Shown: one piece after another, positions 18,768 to 26,660 of the stretch
How the letters are laid out: each line of letters begins with the position of its first letter
Position numbering within the stretch: position 1 is the stretch's first letter
Assembly: GCF_003570715.1 (NCBI RefSeq)
Contig: NZ_QXXQ01000010.1
Span: forward strand, 92,975 to 156,974
Direction of reading: 5' to 3'
Source: Gemmobacter lutimaris
GTDB lineage: Bacteria > Pseudomonadota > Alphaproteobacteria > Rhodobacterales > Rhodobacteraceae
DNA length: 64,000 nt
Translations under genes and position numbers: made by a program
Notes under the pieces: generated by a model
Told to the model about the DNA's origin: nothing
Databases searched by the model: none
Seen by the model: the letters and a program-made list of their open reading frames with translations, nothing else

Positions 18768-20003
18768 TCATCCCTGCCGCATTTCGCGTTCGACCGCCTT
18801 GGGGTTGGCAGCCAGCCGGGCCTGAATGTCCTTGGCGACATCGCCCACGAACATTTCCTCCAGCCCGCGTTTCAGCCCGGATACGGCGGCAGAGGCAACA
18901 GCCGCGCCGCCGACCTTCGGCTGCGGCCAGGTCTGGAACCAGTCACTGTCTGTCGGGCCACAAAACAGGTTCAGAAGCTTCACTCCGCCCTGTGCCAGAT
19001 CAGCCCGCAGGCTGTGCGACCAGGCCAGCGCCGCCGCCTGCGCCGCCGACCAGCCGGCCAGCGCCGGCGAAGGCGCCAGCGCATGCACCGACAGCAGGTT
19101 GACCCAGGCCGCCGCCCCGGTCGGCCCGTCGGCGCCGCGCCCGATCATCGCGGGGGCCAGCGCCTGTGCCAGCCGCATCGGGTCAAAGACCACCGCCTCC
19201 ATCGCGTCGCGCGTGGCGGTCAGGCTGCCCCCCAGCGCGCCACCGGGGCGCATATGATCGGCGGTATTGATCACGATCTCGGTCTTGCCGCCGTAGTCGC
19301 GCACATGATCGGCGACAGACCGTTCCGAGCCCAGATCCAGCGGCACCACGCTCACGCCCGGCAGGGCGGTCAGCTTCTCCGCCGCAAAGGGCTTCCACGC
19401 CTCGGGCAGGCCCAGCCGCACCTCGCGCGCGCCCGCCGCCACCAGCGCCTTTGCCAGCGCCGGAGCGGCGAAGCTGCGCGCATCGGTGATCAGCACCCGG
19501 CGATGCAGGGGATCGGCGGTCATTTCCCGCCATTGCGGATCGGTCATCGGATCGGCCCCCTTCTGTTCCGGCCCCGCATAAAGCACCGCCTGCCCGGCAC
19601 GGTCCAGCATCAGCGCCAGCCGCACCCGCGACCCGGCAATGCCTTCGGGATGCAGATGCACCAGCGCAGTCGGCCCGGCATCCATTTTCACCAGCCCCAC
19701 CCGCCAGGGCGCGCGCTCGCGGAAGTAATTGTCGGCGGGCACCTCGGCGGTGGTCTGTGACAGGACGGTGGCACCCGCCGGTGCCTCTACCATCTCGATC
19801 CGCGCCGACAGGCAGTCGGGACAGGCCTCGCGCACCGGGAAGTGGAAGGTGCCACAAGCGGCACAGCGCGGCAGGGCAAAGCGCCCCTCGGCGGCGGCAG
19901 CGGTCAGGTGATGCGCCGCACGGCTGCGCTGGCCCGGCGGCAACAGCGGCAGCCGCGTGCGTTTCAGCGGATCTTTGCGACGCGGTGGTTGAAGCGGAGC
20001 CAT
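18768..20003 (-). CDS. DUF35 zinc-ribbon/OB-fold fused to a degenerate SDR domain
   Basis: A 411-residue two-domain protein. Residues about 40-150 form a DUF35 module: rubredoxin-like ribbon with Cys47, Cys50, Cys61 and Cys64, then an OB fold. Such modules partner thiolase-like enzymes and bind acyl-CoA. Residues about 168-411 look like a short-chain dehydrogenase, but the nucleotide loop reads VLITDARSFAA without the glycines, and the YxxxK position holds Trp318-SAA-Gln322. The second domain is probably structural or CoA-binding rather than a dehydrogenase. Start and thiolase-like stop overlap (TGATG), supporting a stoichiometric complex with that protein. Confidence 0.8.
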   Translation of the reverse strand: MAPLQPPRRKDPLKRTRLPLLPPGQRSRAAHHLTAAAAEGRFALPRCAACGTFHFPVREACPDCLSARIEMVEAPAGATVLSQTTAEVPADNYFRERAPWRVGLVKMDAGPTALVHLHPEGIAGSRVRLALMLDRAGQAVLYAGPEQKGADPMTDPQWREMTADPLHRRVLITDARSFAAPALAKALVAAGAREVRLGLPEAWKPFAAEKLTALPGVSVVPLDLGSERSVADHVRDYGGKTEIVINTADHMRPGGALGGSLTATRDAMEAVVFDPMRLAQALAPAMIGRGADGPTGAAAWVNLLSVHALAPSPALAGWSAAQAAALAWSHSLRADLAQGGVKLLNLFCGPTDSDWFQTWPQPKVGGAAVASAAVSGLKRGLEEMFVGDVAKDIQARLAANPKAVEREMRQG

Positions 20004-21172
20004 CACGCGCCCTCCCCGCCAAGGATCACTGCGCCCGAGCCAAGCCCCCGGTCGAAGTTGATCATGCCAAAGCCCGAGGCCAGACCGCGTTTCGCACCCG
20101 AAACCTGCGTCGGCCCGGCTTGTCCGGTGACCTGCCGTAGCACCTCGACAATGCCCATGTGCCCGCCACCGCAACCCGCCTGCCCGGCCGACAACTGCCC
20201 GCCACAGGTGTTATGCGGAAAATCCCCGGCGATGGTGAAATCATGCGCCTGCACGAAATCGGACGCCTCGCCCTTCTTGCAAAAGCCCAGATCCTCGAAC
20301 TGCATCATGCAGACGAAGGGGTAATCGTCATAGGTGTTCACGACGTCGATCCCCGTTGGCGTGGTGCCCGCCATGGCGTAAAGCTCTGGCATGTCCTTCG
20401 CCCAGCCGCCGCGCATCTGCACCGGGTCTTCGGCAAAGGCATTGTGCCGTTCAATACTGCCCAGAAGATGCGCATAGGGCAGGCCCTGCGCCTTCGCGGT
20501 TGCCTCGCGCATCACCAGAAACGCCTCGGCCCCCGCGCAGGGCATCACGCAATCGAACAGGTGGATCGGCGGCGCGATAGCGCGGGCCTCCAGATATTGC
20601 GCCAGGGTCAGCGGTTTCTTCATCAGCGCATTGGGGTTCTTCAACGCATTGTCCCGCATGGCGACGCAGAGCTTGCCGAAATCCTCGCGCGTTGCGCCGG
20701 TCTGGGCCATGTAGTTCTGGCAGATCAGCGCGAAAGACACATTCGGCCCGCCCGCCCCATAGGGATAGACGGCATCCTGCGAGAAGCGGCTGAAATTCTC
20801 CAGCCCGTAGCGGAAAGTATGCACGCCGTTGGTTTCGGCGGCGACGCAGGCCACCACATCGGCATCGCCCATCTGCACCGCCCGCGCAGCGCGGCGGAGG
20901 CTGACAACCCCCGCCACCCCGCCCAGCGGCACGAAATCCAGAAAGCGCGGCGACAGGCCGAAATGCTGGGTCAGGCCGATGGCACTGTCCGGCGCGGCGG
21001 AAAAGCTGGCGAAGGAAAAGCCGTCGAAGTCCCGATGGCTCATCCCCGCGCCCGCAGCCAGCGCAGCCAGCGCCCGCCCGGCCCACCAGGCGGTGCTTTC
21101 GACCGAATAGCGCTGATAGGGCACCGTCACCGGCACCGTCAGCACGACATCCTCATACCCGCGCCGCGCCAT
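20003..21172 (-). CDS. Thiolase-fold protein (SCP2/Ltp2-like), probable acyl-CoA lyase
   Basis: A 389-residue thiolase-superfamily protein of the type encoded beside DUF35 partners. The usual nucleophile cysteine is missing: the expected position falls in GGVAGVVSLRR (about residues 84-94). A late His in GQAGCGGGHMG is present. Family members that lack this cysteine, such as the steroid-degrading Ltp2 with its DUF35 partner, are retro-aldol enzymes. A C-C cleavage of a beta-hydroxyacyl-CoA is therefore a reasonable guess; a true thiolase is less likely. It lies between ohr and the DUF35 gene in the operon. Confidence 0.82.
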   Translation of the reverse strand: MARRGYEDVVLTVPVTVPYQRYSVESTAWWAGRALAALAAGAGMSHRDFDGFSFASFSAAPDSAIGLTQHFGLSPRFLDFVPLGGVAGVVSLRRAARAVQMGDADVVACVAAETNGVHTFRYGLENFSRFSQDAVYPYGAGGPNVSFALICQNYMAQTGATREDFGKLCVAMRDNALKNPNALMKKPLTLAQYLEARAIAPPIHLFDCVMPCAGAEAFLVMREATAKAQGLPYAHLLGSIERHNAFAEDPVQMRGGWAKDMPELYAMAGTTPTGIDVVNTYDDYPFVCMMQFEDLGFCKKGEASDFVQAHDFTIAGDFPHNTCGGQLSAGQAGCGGGHMGIVEVLRQVTGQAGPTQVSGAKRGLASGFGMINFDRGLGSGAVILGGEGA

Positions 21173-21176
21173 CCGG

Positions 21177-21602
21177 TCAGACCAGCGTCAGCGTCACGTC
21201 GATATTGCCGCGCGTCGCATTGGAATAGGGGCACCGCTGATGCGCGCCCTCCACGATTTCCTGCGCCAGCGCCGGCTCGACACCCGGCAGGTGGATGATC
21301 AGTTCCACCGTCAGGCCATAGCCGGTGGGCACCGGCCCCATTCCGACCTTGGCAGTCACCTTCAGGTCATCCGGCAGGCTGACTTTCTTCTGCCGCCCCA
21401 CCAGCTTCAGCGCGCCGATGAAACAGGCCGAATAGCCCGCCGCGAACAGCTCTTCGGGGTTGGTGCCTTCGCCGCCCGGACCGCCCAGTTCCTTCGGGAT
21501 GGTCAGCGCCAGCGGGAAGCTGCCGTCAGGGCGGCTGGACGTGCCCTGACGTCCGGCGGTCGAGGTCATTTCAGCCGTATAGAGGATTTTCTCGGGGGTC
21601 AT
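21177..21602 (-). CDS. ohr: Organic hydroperoxide resistance protein (Ohr/OsmC family)
   Basis: Reduces organic hydroperoxides through a cysteine pair, with lipoylated proteins as reductant. The 141-residue form starting at 21602 begins MTPEKILYTAEMTSTAGR like other Ohr proteins and carries Cys60 in YSACFIGAL, Cys124 in CPYSNATRGN, and the supporting Arg18 and Glu near 50. An ATG at 21623 overlaps the upstream ligase stop and would add seven residues. Presence within a catabolic operon suggests protection from peroxides produced by flavin chemistry; that is inference. Confidence 0.9.
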   Translation of the reverse strand: MTPEKILYTAEMTSTAGRQGTSSRPDGSFPLALTIPKELGGPGGEGTNPEELFAAGYSACFIGALKLVGRQKKVSLPDDLKVTAKVGMGPVPTGYGLTVELIIHLPGVEPALAQEIVEGAHQRCPYSNATRGNIDVTLTLV

Positions 21603-21619
21603 TCGCGTGTCCTTTCCTG

Positions 21620-23227
21620 TCATGCCTTCTTGCGCAGCGCGGTCTTTTCCGACCTCAGATCGAAGGCGCGGCCCGATGCCACCGCCTCGGCCGCATCAGA
21701 TTTCAGCACGCCGCGCAAAAGCTTGTTGGTCGAGCTGACCGGCAGAGCCTTGGTATAGGCAAGCCAGCCGGGCAGCTTGTGGTAACTCAGCTTCGCCGCC
21801 AGACGTTCCAGCAGCGCATTTGCAGCGGCAGCGTCGGCGGCAGCTTCCGTCACCACGAAAGCAAACACCTCTTCGCCGCGCGTGTCATCGGTAACCGGCG
21901 TGACGGCAGCGGTTTTCACCGCCGGATCGGCGATCAGTGCCATCTCCACCTCCAGCGCCGAGATATTCTCACCCGACCGCCGCACGATGCTTTTCTTGCG
22001 ATCGACGAAATAGAACCGGCCTTCGGCATCGACGCTCATCACATCGCCGGTATGGAACCAACCGCCCTCCCAGGCCTCGCCCGTGGCCTTTTCATCGCCC
22101 AGATAGCCAGTGAAGAACCCCTTGCGCGGGTCGTCGCCCTTGGCCCGCACCCACAATTCGCCGGGGGTGCCGGTGGGCACATCGCGGCCCTCGTCATCCA
22201 CCAGCCGCCAGTCCATGCCACTGCGCGCGACACCGATGCAGCGCTGGCCGGGCGGGCAATCGACGCCGAAGGTGCAGGTGACGCCGGTGCCGCCTGTTTC
22301 GGTCATCGCCCAGCCTTCAAGGATCGGCAGGCCATAGCGCCGCTCGAATTCAATCTTGTGCGCGGCATCGACGCCGGGACTGAAGGCAAAGCGCGCCTTA
22401 TGCGCGGTTTCGGCCGGGTGGGGCGGTAGTTGCAGCAGGATCGCCGGAATGACGCCCAGAGCATGCACGATGGTCGCGCCGCTGTCGGCCACCGTCTGCC
22501 ACCAGCGCGAGGCGTGGAAGCGGTCAAGCGCGACGATGCAGCCGCCGACGACCATCATCCCGACCGCCGTGCAGCCCAGCGCATTCATGTGGAAGAACGG
22601 CAGCGGCGTCAGCGAAACCTCGCAATCCTCCGCCAGCCCGCCCATCCCTTCGGTCGAGACATACCAGTCGGCGACATTCATGAAATAGTAGTTCGACAGG
22701 ATGCAGGCTTTCGGCATCCCGGTGCTGCCCGAGGTGAACAGCAGTGCGCATTCGTCGCCCGGCTGGCCTTCGGCGGCGGGGCGGGTTGCCTTCGCAGGCG
22801 GGATGGCTGCGCCGGGATGGCTGCGCGGCATATCCTCGGGGCACCCGGCCAGCACCAGCGCGTCGAATTCGGGTAGCGCCACCATCAGTTCTGCCTGCGA
22901 TTTCTCCATCTGATAGCGCAGCTCGTCGGGGCGCATATCGGCATTCACCGGCACGATGGAGGCGCCAAGCGCATTCAGCGCCAGCCAGTGAAACAGGAAC
23001 TCCGGCCGATTCTGCAAGATCAACGCGACGCGCGACCCATGGCCGTAACCCGCCGCCGCATAGCCCGCGCGCAGGGCAGCAATCTGCTCCGCCGCCGCGC
23101 CGTAAGTATAGCTGAACCCTTCCGGCGCATACGGCAGGCCCGCGCTGGCCGGGGCCATGACGAAGGGCAGATCTGGGCGGGTTTTCGCCTTGCGGTCGAA
23201 GGCATGAAAGGGCGTCGGCAGCAGCAT
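21620..23227 (-). CDS. AMP-forming acyl-CoA ligase (ligase 2 of the accessory island)
   Basis: A 535-residue ANL-superfamily ligase with [48 protein letters not shown] and a C-terminal SSTNKLLRG carrying the catalytic lysine. It heads the six-gene leftward operon and diverges from the LysR gene across a 21-bp palindrome, so activation by that regulator in response to the substrate is likely. Start 23227 has GAGG 6 bases ahead. Similarity to ligase 1 suggests that related acids enter at two points of one pathway. Confidence 0.88.
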   Translation of the reverse strand: MLLPTPFHAFDRKAKTRPDLPFVMAPASAGLPYAPEGFSYTYGAAAEQIAALRAGYAAAGYGHGSRVALILQNRPEFLFHWLALNALGASIVPVNADMRPDELRYQMEKSQAELMVALPEFDALVLAGCPEDMPRSHPGAAIPPAKATRPAAEGQPGDECALLFTSGSTGMPKACILSNYYFMNVADWYVSTEGMGGLAEDCEVSLTPLPFFHMNALGCTAVGMMVVGGCIVALDRFHASRWWQTVADSGATIVHALGVIPAILLQLPPHPAETAHKARFAFSPGVDAAHKIEFERRYGLPILEGWAMTETGGTGVTCTFGVDCPPGQRCIGVARSGMDWRLVDDEGRDVPTGTPGELWVRAKGDDPRKGFFTGYLGDEKATGEAWEGGWFHTGDVMSVDAEGRFYFVDRKKSIVRRSGENISALEVEMALIADPAVKTAAVTPVTDDTRGEEVFAFVVTEAAADAAAANALLERLAAKLSYHKLPGWLAYTKALPVSSTNKLLRGVLKSDAAEAVASGRAFDLRSEKTALRKKA

Positions 23228-23297
23228 GGGCACCTCTGTTCTTTCGATCAGCTTAGGGGCCGTTGTCCCATCGTTCCAATTCAATTGCCTTGTCGGA

Positions 23298-23318
23298 TTG
23301 ATAGCAGTTTACTATCAA
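23298..23318. promoter_or_regulatory. LysR-type binding site
   Basis: Perfect arms TTGATAG (23298-23304) and CTATCAA (23312-23318) enclose a 7-base spacer. The site holds the T-N11-A signature of LysR regulators and ends 5 bases before the lysR ATG, in the 96-base divergent gap ahead of ligase 2. This is the expected place for both autorepression and activation of the operon. Confidence 0.72.
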
Positions 23319-23323
23319 AACTC

Positions 23324-24241
23324 ATGGAACTGAGACAGCTTCACTATTTCATCGCCATCGCCGAGACCGAACACTTCGGTCGCGCCTCGACCAGTCTGCG
23401 TATCGCGCAACCCGCGCTGAGCCGTCAGATGCAGCTTCTTGAGGCGGAACTGGGCATCGACCTGTTCGAGCGGTTGCCACGCGGGGTGCGGCTGACACCG
23501 GCAGGACGGGTGTTTCTGGAACAGACGCGCGAGGTGAAGGCACAGCTTGCCCGCGCCGTGGCAGCGGCGCGTTCGGCGGCGGCCGGCACCGGCGGGCGGT
23601 TGCGGTTGGGGCTGATCGAGGTGGCGGCCTGGCAGGGGCTGCTGCCCGAAACCATCCGCCGCTTCCGCGCCGAATTTCCGCAGGTCGAACTCGCGCTCAG
23701 CGCCATGTCCTCCCCTGCACAGCTTGCCGCCATTCAGGGCGGCGCGCTGGATGCGGGGTTCCTGTATAACCCGCCCGACGATCCGGCACTGGGGCAGTTG
23801 GCGCTGGGGCATCACCGGATGATCCTCGCCGTGCCCTCTGGCGCCCCTTTCGCCGCGCGGACTGGGGTGCGGCTGGCCGATCTGGAGGGGCAGGACATGA
23901 TTGGTTTTCGTCGCGGTGCCAGCCCGCGCCTGTCGGATGACCTGACCGCCGCCCTGCGCGGCGCCGGTGTCACCCCGCGCCGCATCGCCGAGACGGAAAG
24001 CGAGGCCGACATCCTCGCACTCGTGAATGCCGGGCTGGGCATGGCCTTCGTGAATGAAAACCAGCGGCACCGCCCCCCGCCCGGTGTGCGCTTCCTGCCG
24101 GTCATCGATATGGAGGTGCGGCTGCATCTGGCGCTGGTCTGGCATCGCGGCACGCCCTCGCCCGCGCGTGACCGTCTGGCCGAACTCACGCAGGCCATGG
24201 CCCGCGAGGGGGCTTGCGGCGCGGGCGCGGAAATACTTTAA
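23324..24241 (+). CDS. LysR-family transcriptional regulator
   Basis: A 305-residue LysR protein: N-terminal helix-turn-helix (MELRQLHYFIAIAETEHFGR, then RIAQPALSRQM) and a periplasmic-binding-protein-like effector domain. The ATG at 23324 gives the canonical LysR N-terminus. It is divergent from the ligase 2 operon and overlaps its own palindromic site. The effector is probably an intermediate of the accessory island. A hydroxylated or CoA-linked aromatic would fit, but the sequence does not say. Confidence 0.88.
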   Translation: MELRQLHYFIAIAETEHFGRASTSLRIAQPALSRQMQLLEAELGIDLFERLPRGVRLTPAGRVFLEQTREVKAQLARAVAAARSAAAGTGGRLRLGLIEVAAWQGLLPETIRRFRAEFPQVELALSAMSSPAQLAAIQGGALDAGFLYNPPDDPALGQLALGHHRMILAVPSGAPFAARTGVRLADLEGQDMIGFRRGASPRLSDDLTAALRGAGVTPRRIAETESEADILALVNAGLGMAFVNENQRHRPPPGVRFLPVIDMEVRLHLALVWHRGTPSPARDRLAELTQAMAREGACGAGAEIL

Positions 24242-24250
24242 TCCTGAAAT
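24235..24250. promoter_or_regulatory. Weak copy of the ATTTCAAG-type operator before the HpcH gene
   Basis: The 16 bases ACTTTAATCCTGAAAT match the perfect palindrome at 43722-43737 at 12 positions, with the right half-site (TGAAAT) intact. It overlaps the last codons of lysR and lies 25 bases before the HpcH aldolase start. On its own this would not be convincing; the stronger copies elsewhere make it worth listing. Confidence 0.3.
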
Positions 24251-24274
24251 ATCATTCCTGCGCGCGAGGCCCAG

Positions 24275-25033
24275 ATGACCGATTTCCGCAGCCGCTGTAT
24301 CGCCCCCGAGCCGCTGGCCGGGTTGTTCTGCGCCATCCCGCATCCGACGGGGGTAGAGATCTGCGCCGCCACCGGCCCGGATTTCCTGTGCCTTGACGGC
24401 GAACACGCCCCTATCGACCGCGAACGGGCCGAGGAAATGATCCGCGCCGCGCAACTGCATCGGGTGCCGGTCATCATGCGGGTGCCGGGGCATCTGCCCG
24501 ACAGCATCGCGGGTGCGCTGGACAGCGGCGCCGACGGGGTTCTGGTGCCCCGCGTCTCCACCGCCGACGAGGCGCGCGCCGCAGTCGCCGCCACGCGCTA
24601 TCCGCCGGTCGGGGTGCGCGGGGTCGGGCCAGGGCGCGCGGCGGGGTTTGGCTATCGCATCCCCGATTATCTGGCGACGGCGAACAGCCGCATCCTGCTG
24701 GCCATTCAGGCCGAAACCCCCGGCGCGCTTGAAAATATCGAGGAAATCTCGACCGTGGAGGGTGTGGATGTCATCTTCATCGGCCCCGGCGATCTGGGGG
24801 TAACGCTGGGCGCGCTGGGGCCGGAGGGGCGGCCAAAGCTGATGGCAGCCATCACGCGTATCACCAAGGTCTCACGCGCGGCGGGCAAGGCGGTGGGCAT
24901 GTTCTGCGCCTCGCCTGACGAGGTGCAGGGCTGGCGCGAACTGGGCATCACCTTCTTCCTGATCGGCAATGATGCGCGCCATCTGGCCGATGCGGCGGGT
25001 GCCGCCGTGGCACGCGCGCGGGAGGGGTTCTGA
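24275..25033 (+). CDS. HpcH/HpaI-family class II aldolase
   Basis: A 252-residue metal-dependent aldolase that splits 2-keto-4-hydroxy acids to pyruvate (or a related ketoacid) and an aldehyde. The catalytic acid-base motif LDGEHAPIDR contains His44. VRGVGPGRAAG carries the substrate arginine, and IQAETPGALENIEEI and IGPGDLGV the metal ligands. The next gene overlaps its stop (TGATG). It is a plausible late step, breaking an opened ring product into central metabolites, but substrate assignment is not possible from sequence. Confidence 0.87.
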   Translation: MTDFRSRCIAPEPLAGLFCAIPHPTGVEICAATGPDFLCLDGEHAPIDRERAEEMIRAAQLHRVPVIMRVPGHLPDSIAGALDSGADGVLVPRVSTADEARAAVAATRYPPVGVRGVGPGRAAGFGYRIPDYLATANSRILLAIQAETPGALENIEEISTVEGVDVIFIGPGDLGVTLGALGPEGRPKLMAAITRITKVSRAAGKAVGMFCASPDEVQGWRELGITFFLIGNDARHLADAAGAAVARAREGF

Positions 25034-25959
25034 TGCGGGCGATCTTTTATCGCGGCTATGGCGGCCCCGAAGTGCTGGAACATGGCACCCTGCCCGACCC
25101 GGAGCCCGGCCCCGGTCAGGTTCTGGTCGCGCTGGAAGCCGCCAGCGTCGCGCCGCTGGACTGGAAACTGCGCGCCGGGATGCTGGCCGCACATTTCACG
25201 CCCGAATTTCCCAAGATCCCCGGTCGGGATGGCACGGGCCGGGTTCTGGCCTGCGGGCCGGGTGTCACCGGCTTTGCGCCCGGCCAGCGCGTTGCCGTCA
25301 TGGCGCCGCCCGCCTGTGCGGCGGGTTGTTATGCCAGTATGATTGCCGCCGATGCAGCCCTGACCGTGCCGCTACCCGATACGGTGGGGATGGAGGAAGG
25401 CGCCGCGCTGGTGAATTCCGGCCTTTCCGCGCTGATCGCCTGCCGCACGGCGGGGGTGACGGCGGGCCAGCGCGTTCTGGTCCATTCCGGCGCGGGCGCG
25501 GTGGGTGGGCTGTTGGTGCAGCTTTGCGCCCATCTGGGAGCCGAGGTCAGCGCCACCTGCCACAGCCGCAACGCCGATTATGTGCGCGGTCTGGGGGCCA
25601 CGCGGATCATCGCCTATGACCGCGACGCGCTGTCCGACTTGCCGTCGCAGGATGTGGTATTCGACCTGATGGGCGGCACCACCCACGCGGCCAGTTACGC
25701 GGTTCTGAAACGCGGCGGGCATCTGGTCTGGCTGACCGCCGCCCCGTTCGAAGATCGCGGCGCAGAATACGGCGTCCGCATCACCCGTGCCATGATCGCC
25801 GACGACGCAAGTGTGGTGGCCGAGGTGTTGCACCTTGCCGCGCAGGACGTGCTGAAAGCGCAGATTGCGGACCGCCTGCCACTGGATCAGGCGGCAGATG
25901 CGCAGCGCAGGCTCGCGGCTGGCGAGGTCAGCCGCGGGCGGCTGATCCTGTTGCCATAA
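25033..25959 (+). CDS. Quinone oxidoreductase-like (zinc-independent MDR) protein
   Basis: A 308-residue medium-chain reductase. The N-terminal GroES-like half has a PGRDGTGRV motif; the nucleotide half has VLVHSGAGAVGGLLVQL, binding NADPH. The zinc ligands of alcohol dehydrogenases are absent, placing it with quinone/enoyl reductases. It is translationally coupled to the HpcH aldolase and likely reduces an enone or quinone-like intermediate or side product. It converges on the EthD-like gene. Confidence 0.85.
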   Translation: MRAIFYRGYGGPEVLEHGTLPDPEPGPGQVLVALEAASVAPLDWKLRAGMLAAHFTPEFPKIPGRDGTGRVLACGPGVTGFAPGQRVAVMAPPACAAGCYASMIAADAALTVPLPDTVGMEEGAALVNSGLSALIACRTAGVTAGQRVLVHSGAGAVGGLLVQLCAHLGAEVSATCHSRNADYVRGLGATRIIAYDRDALSDLPSQDVVFDLMGGTTHAASYAVLKRGGHLVWLTAAPFEDRGAEYGVRITRAMIADDASVVAEVLHLAAQDVLKAQIADRLPLDQAADAQRRLAAGEVSRGRLILLP

Positions 25960-25962
25960 CGC

Positions 25963-26649
25963 TCAGACCACCTCGGTTGACATCGGGAAGTGATAATTCC
26001 CGCCCTCGAAGGGCGGGAAGGTATGGAAATCCGCCCGCATCTCGTGGCGCACCGGCGAATGCAGCGCGGCAGTCAGCGCGACTGGGCTGTCGAACAGCAC
26101 ACGGTTGCGCTGCATGTGACCGGCACGGGCGAAAGGCAGCGCCGAAATCCAGTCGCAGCGCGTCAGGATCTCAATGCCGCGAATACCGGGAAAGCGGCGC
26201 ATGATCGGCGGATGTCCGGCGATGTAATGCGTCATCCAGGCGTTATAGTCCTGCGCCGGGCCGGGATAATGCACGACATAGGAACAGGCTATTTCGCCCG
26301 CAGGTGTCTGCATCTGCGCCTCATCCACCGGATAGCGGCGCAGCACGAACATCTGCTGATCCGCCTGAGCCCCCGCCAGCTCCGGCAGGAAATCGGGATC
26401 GGCCAGCGCCTGCAAGGCGCCGTCAGCGGCGCAAGCCGCCTCCAGCGCCTCAAGGCTCGGTGCCTCGATCTGCACCCCCAAACCGGGGCCTGCGCCATCG
26501 TCGGTGTAAAGATCACTGGCCTTGGCGGGGGTGTAGAGGATCGACCTCTCCACCCCCGGCAATCCACCCAGCAAGGCGCGCAGCTTGCCGCGCCCCGCCT
26601 CGGTCAGGGCGTCACCGCCCTGCCAGAACATCACCAGTGCGAAGGTCAT
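25963..26649 (-). CDS. EthD-like dimeric alpha-beta barrel protein
   Basis: A 228-residue protein whose C-terminal half looks like an EthD/stress-responsive alpha-beta barrel (VVHYPGPAQDYNAWMTHYI followed by HPPIMRRFPGIRG). The N-terminal half appears to be a divergent second copy of the same fold. EthD-type proteins accompany many aromatic and ether degradation clusters with cyclase, decarboxylase or accessory roles that are poorly defined. It is the last gene of the TRAP transporter operon, 11 bases after dctM, with GAGGAG before its ATG. Confidence 0.7.
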   Translation of the reverse strand: MTFALVMFWQGGDALTEAGRGKLRALLGGLPGVERSILYTPAKASDLYTDDGAGPGLGVQIEAPSLEALEAACAADGALQALADPDFLPELAGAQADQQMFVLRRYPVDEAQMQTPAGEIACSYVVHYPGPAQDYNAWMTHYIAGHPPIMRRFPGIRGIEILTRCDWISALPFARAGHMQRNRVLFDSPVALTAALHSPVRHEMRADFHTFPPFEGGNYHFPMSTEVV

Positions 26650-26660
26650 CGGTCAGCTCC

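Noticed and set aside
23281..23323. The LysR palindrome as another copy of the ATTTCAAG operator
   Set aside because: Arms TTGATAG/CTATCAA and 7-base spacer differ clearly from the 16-bp MarR-type site.
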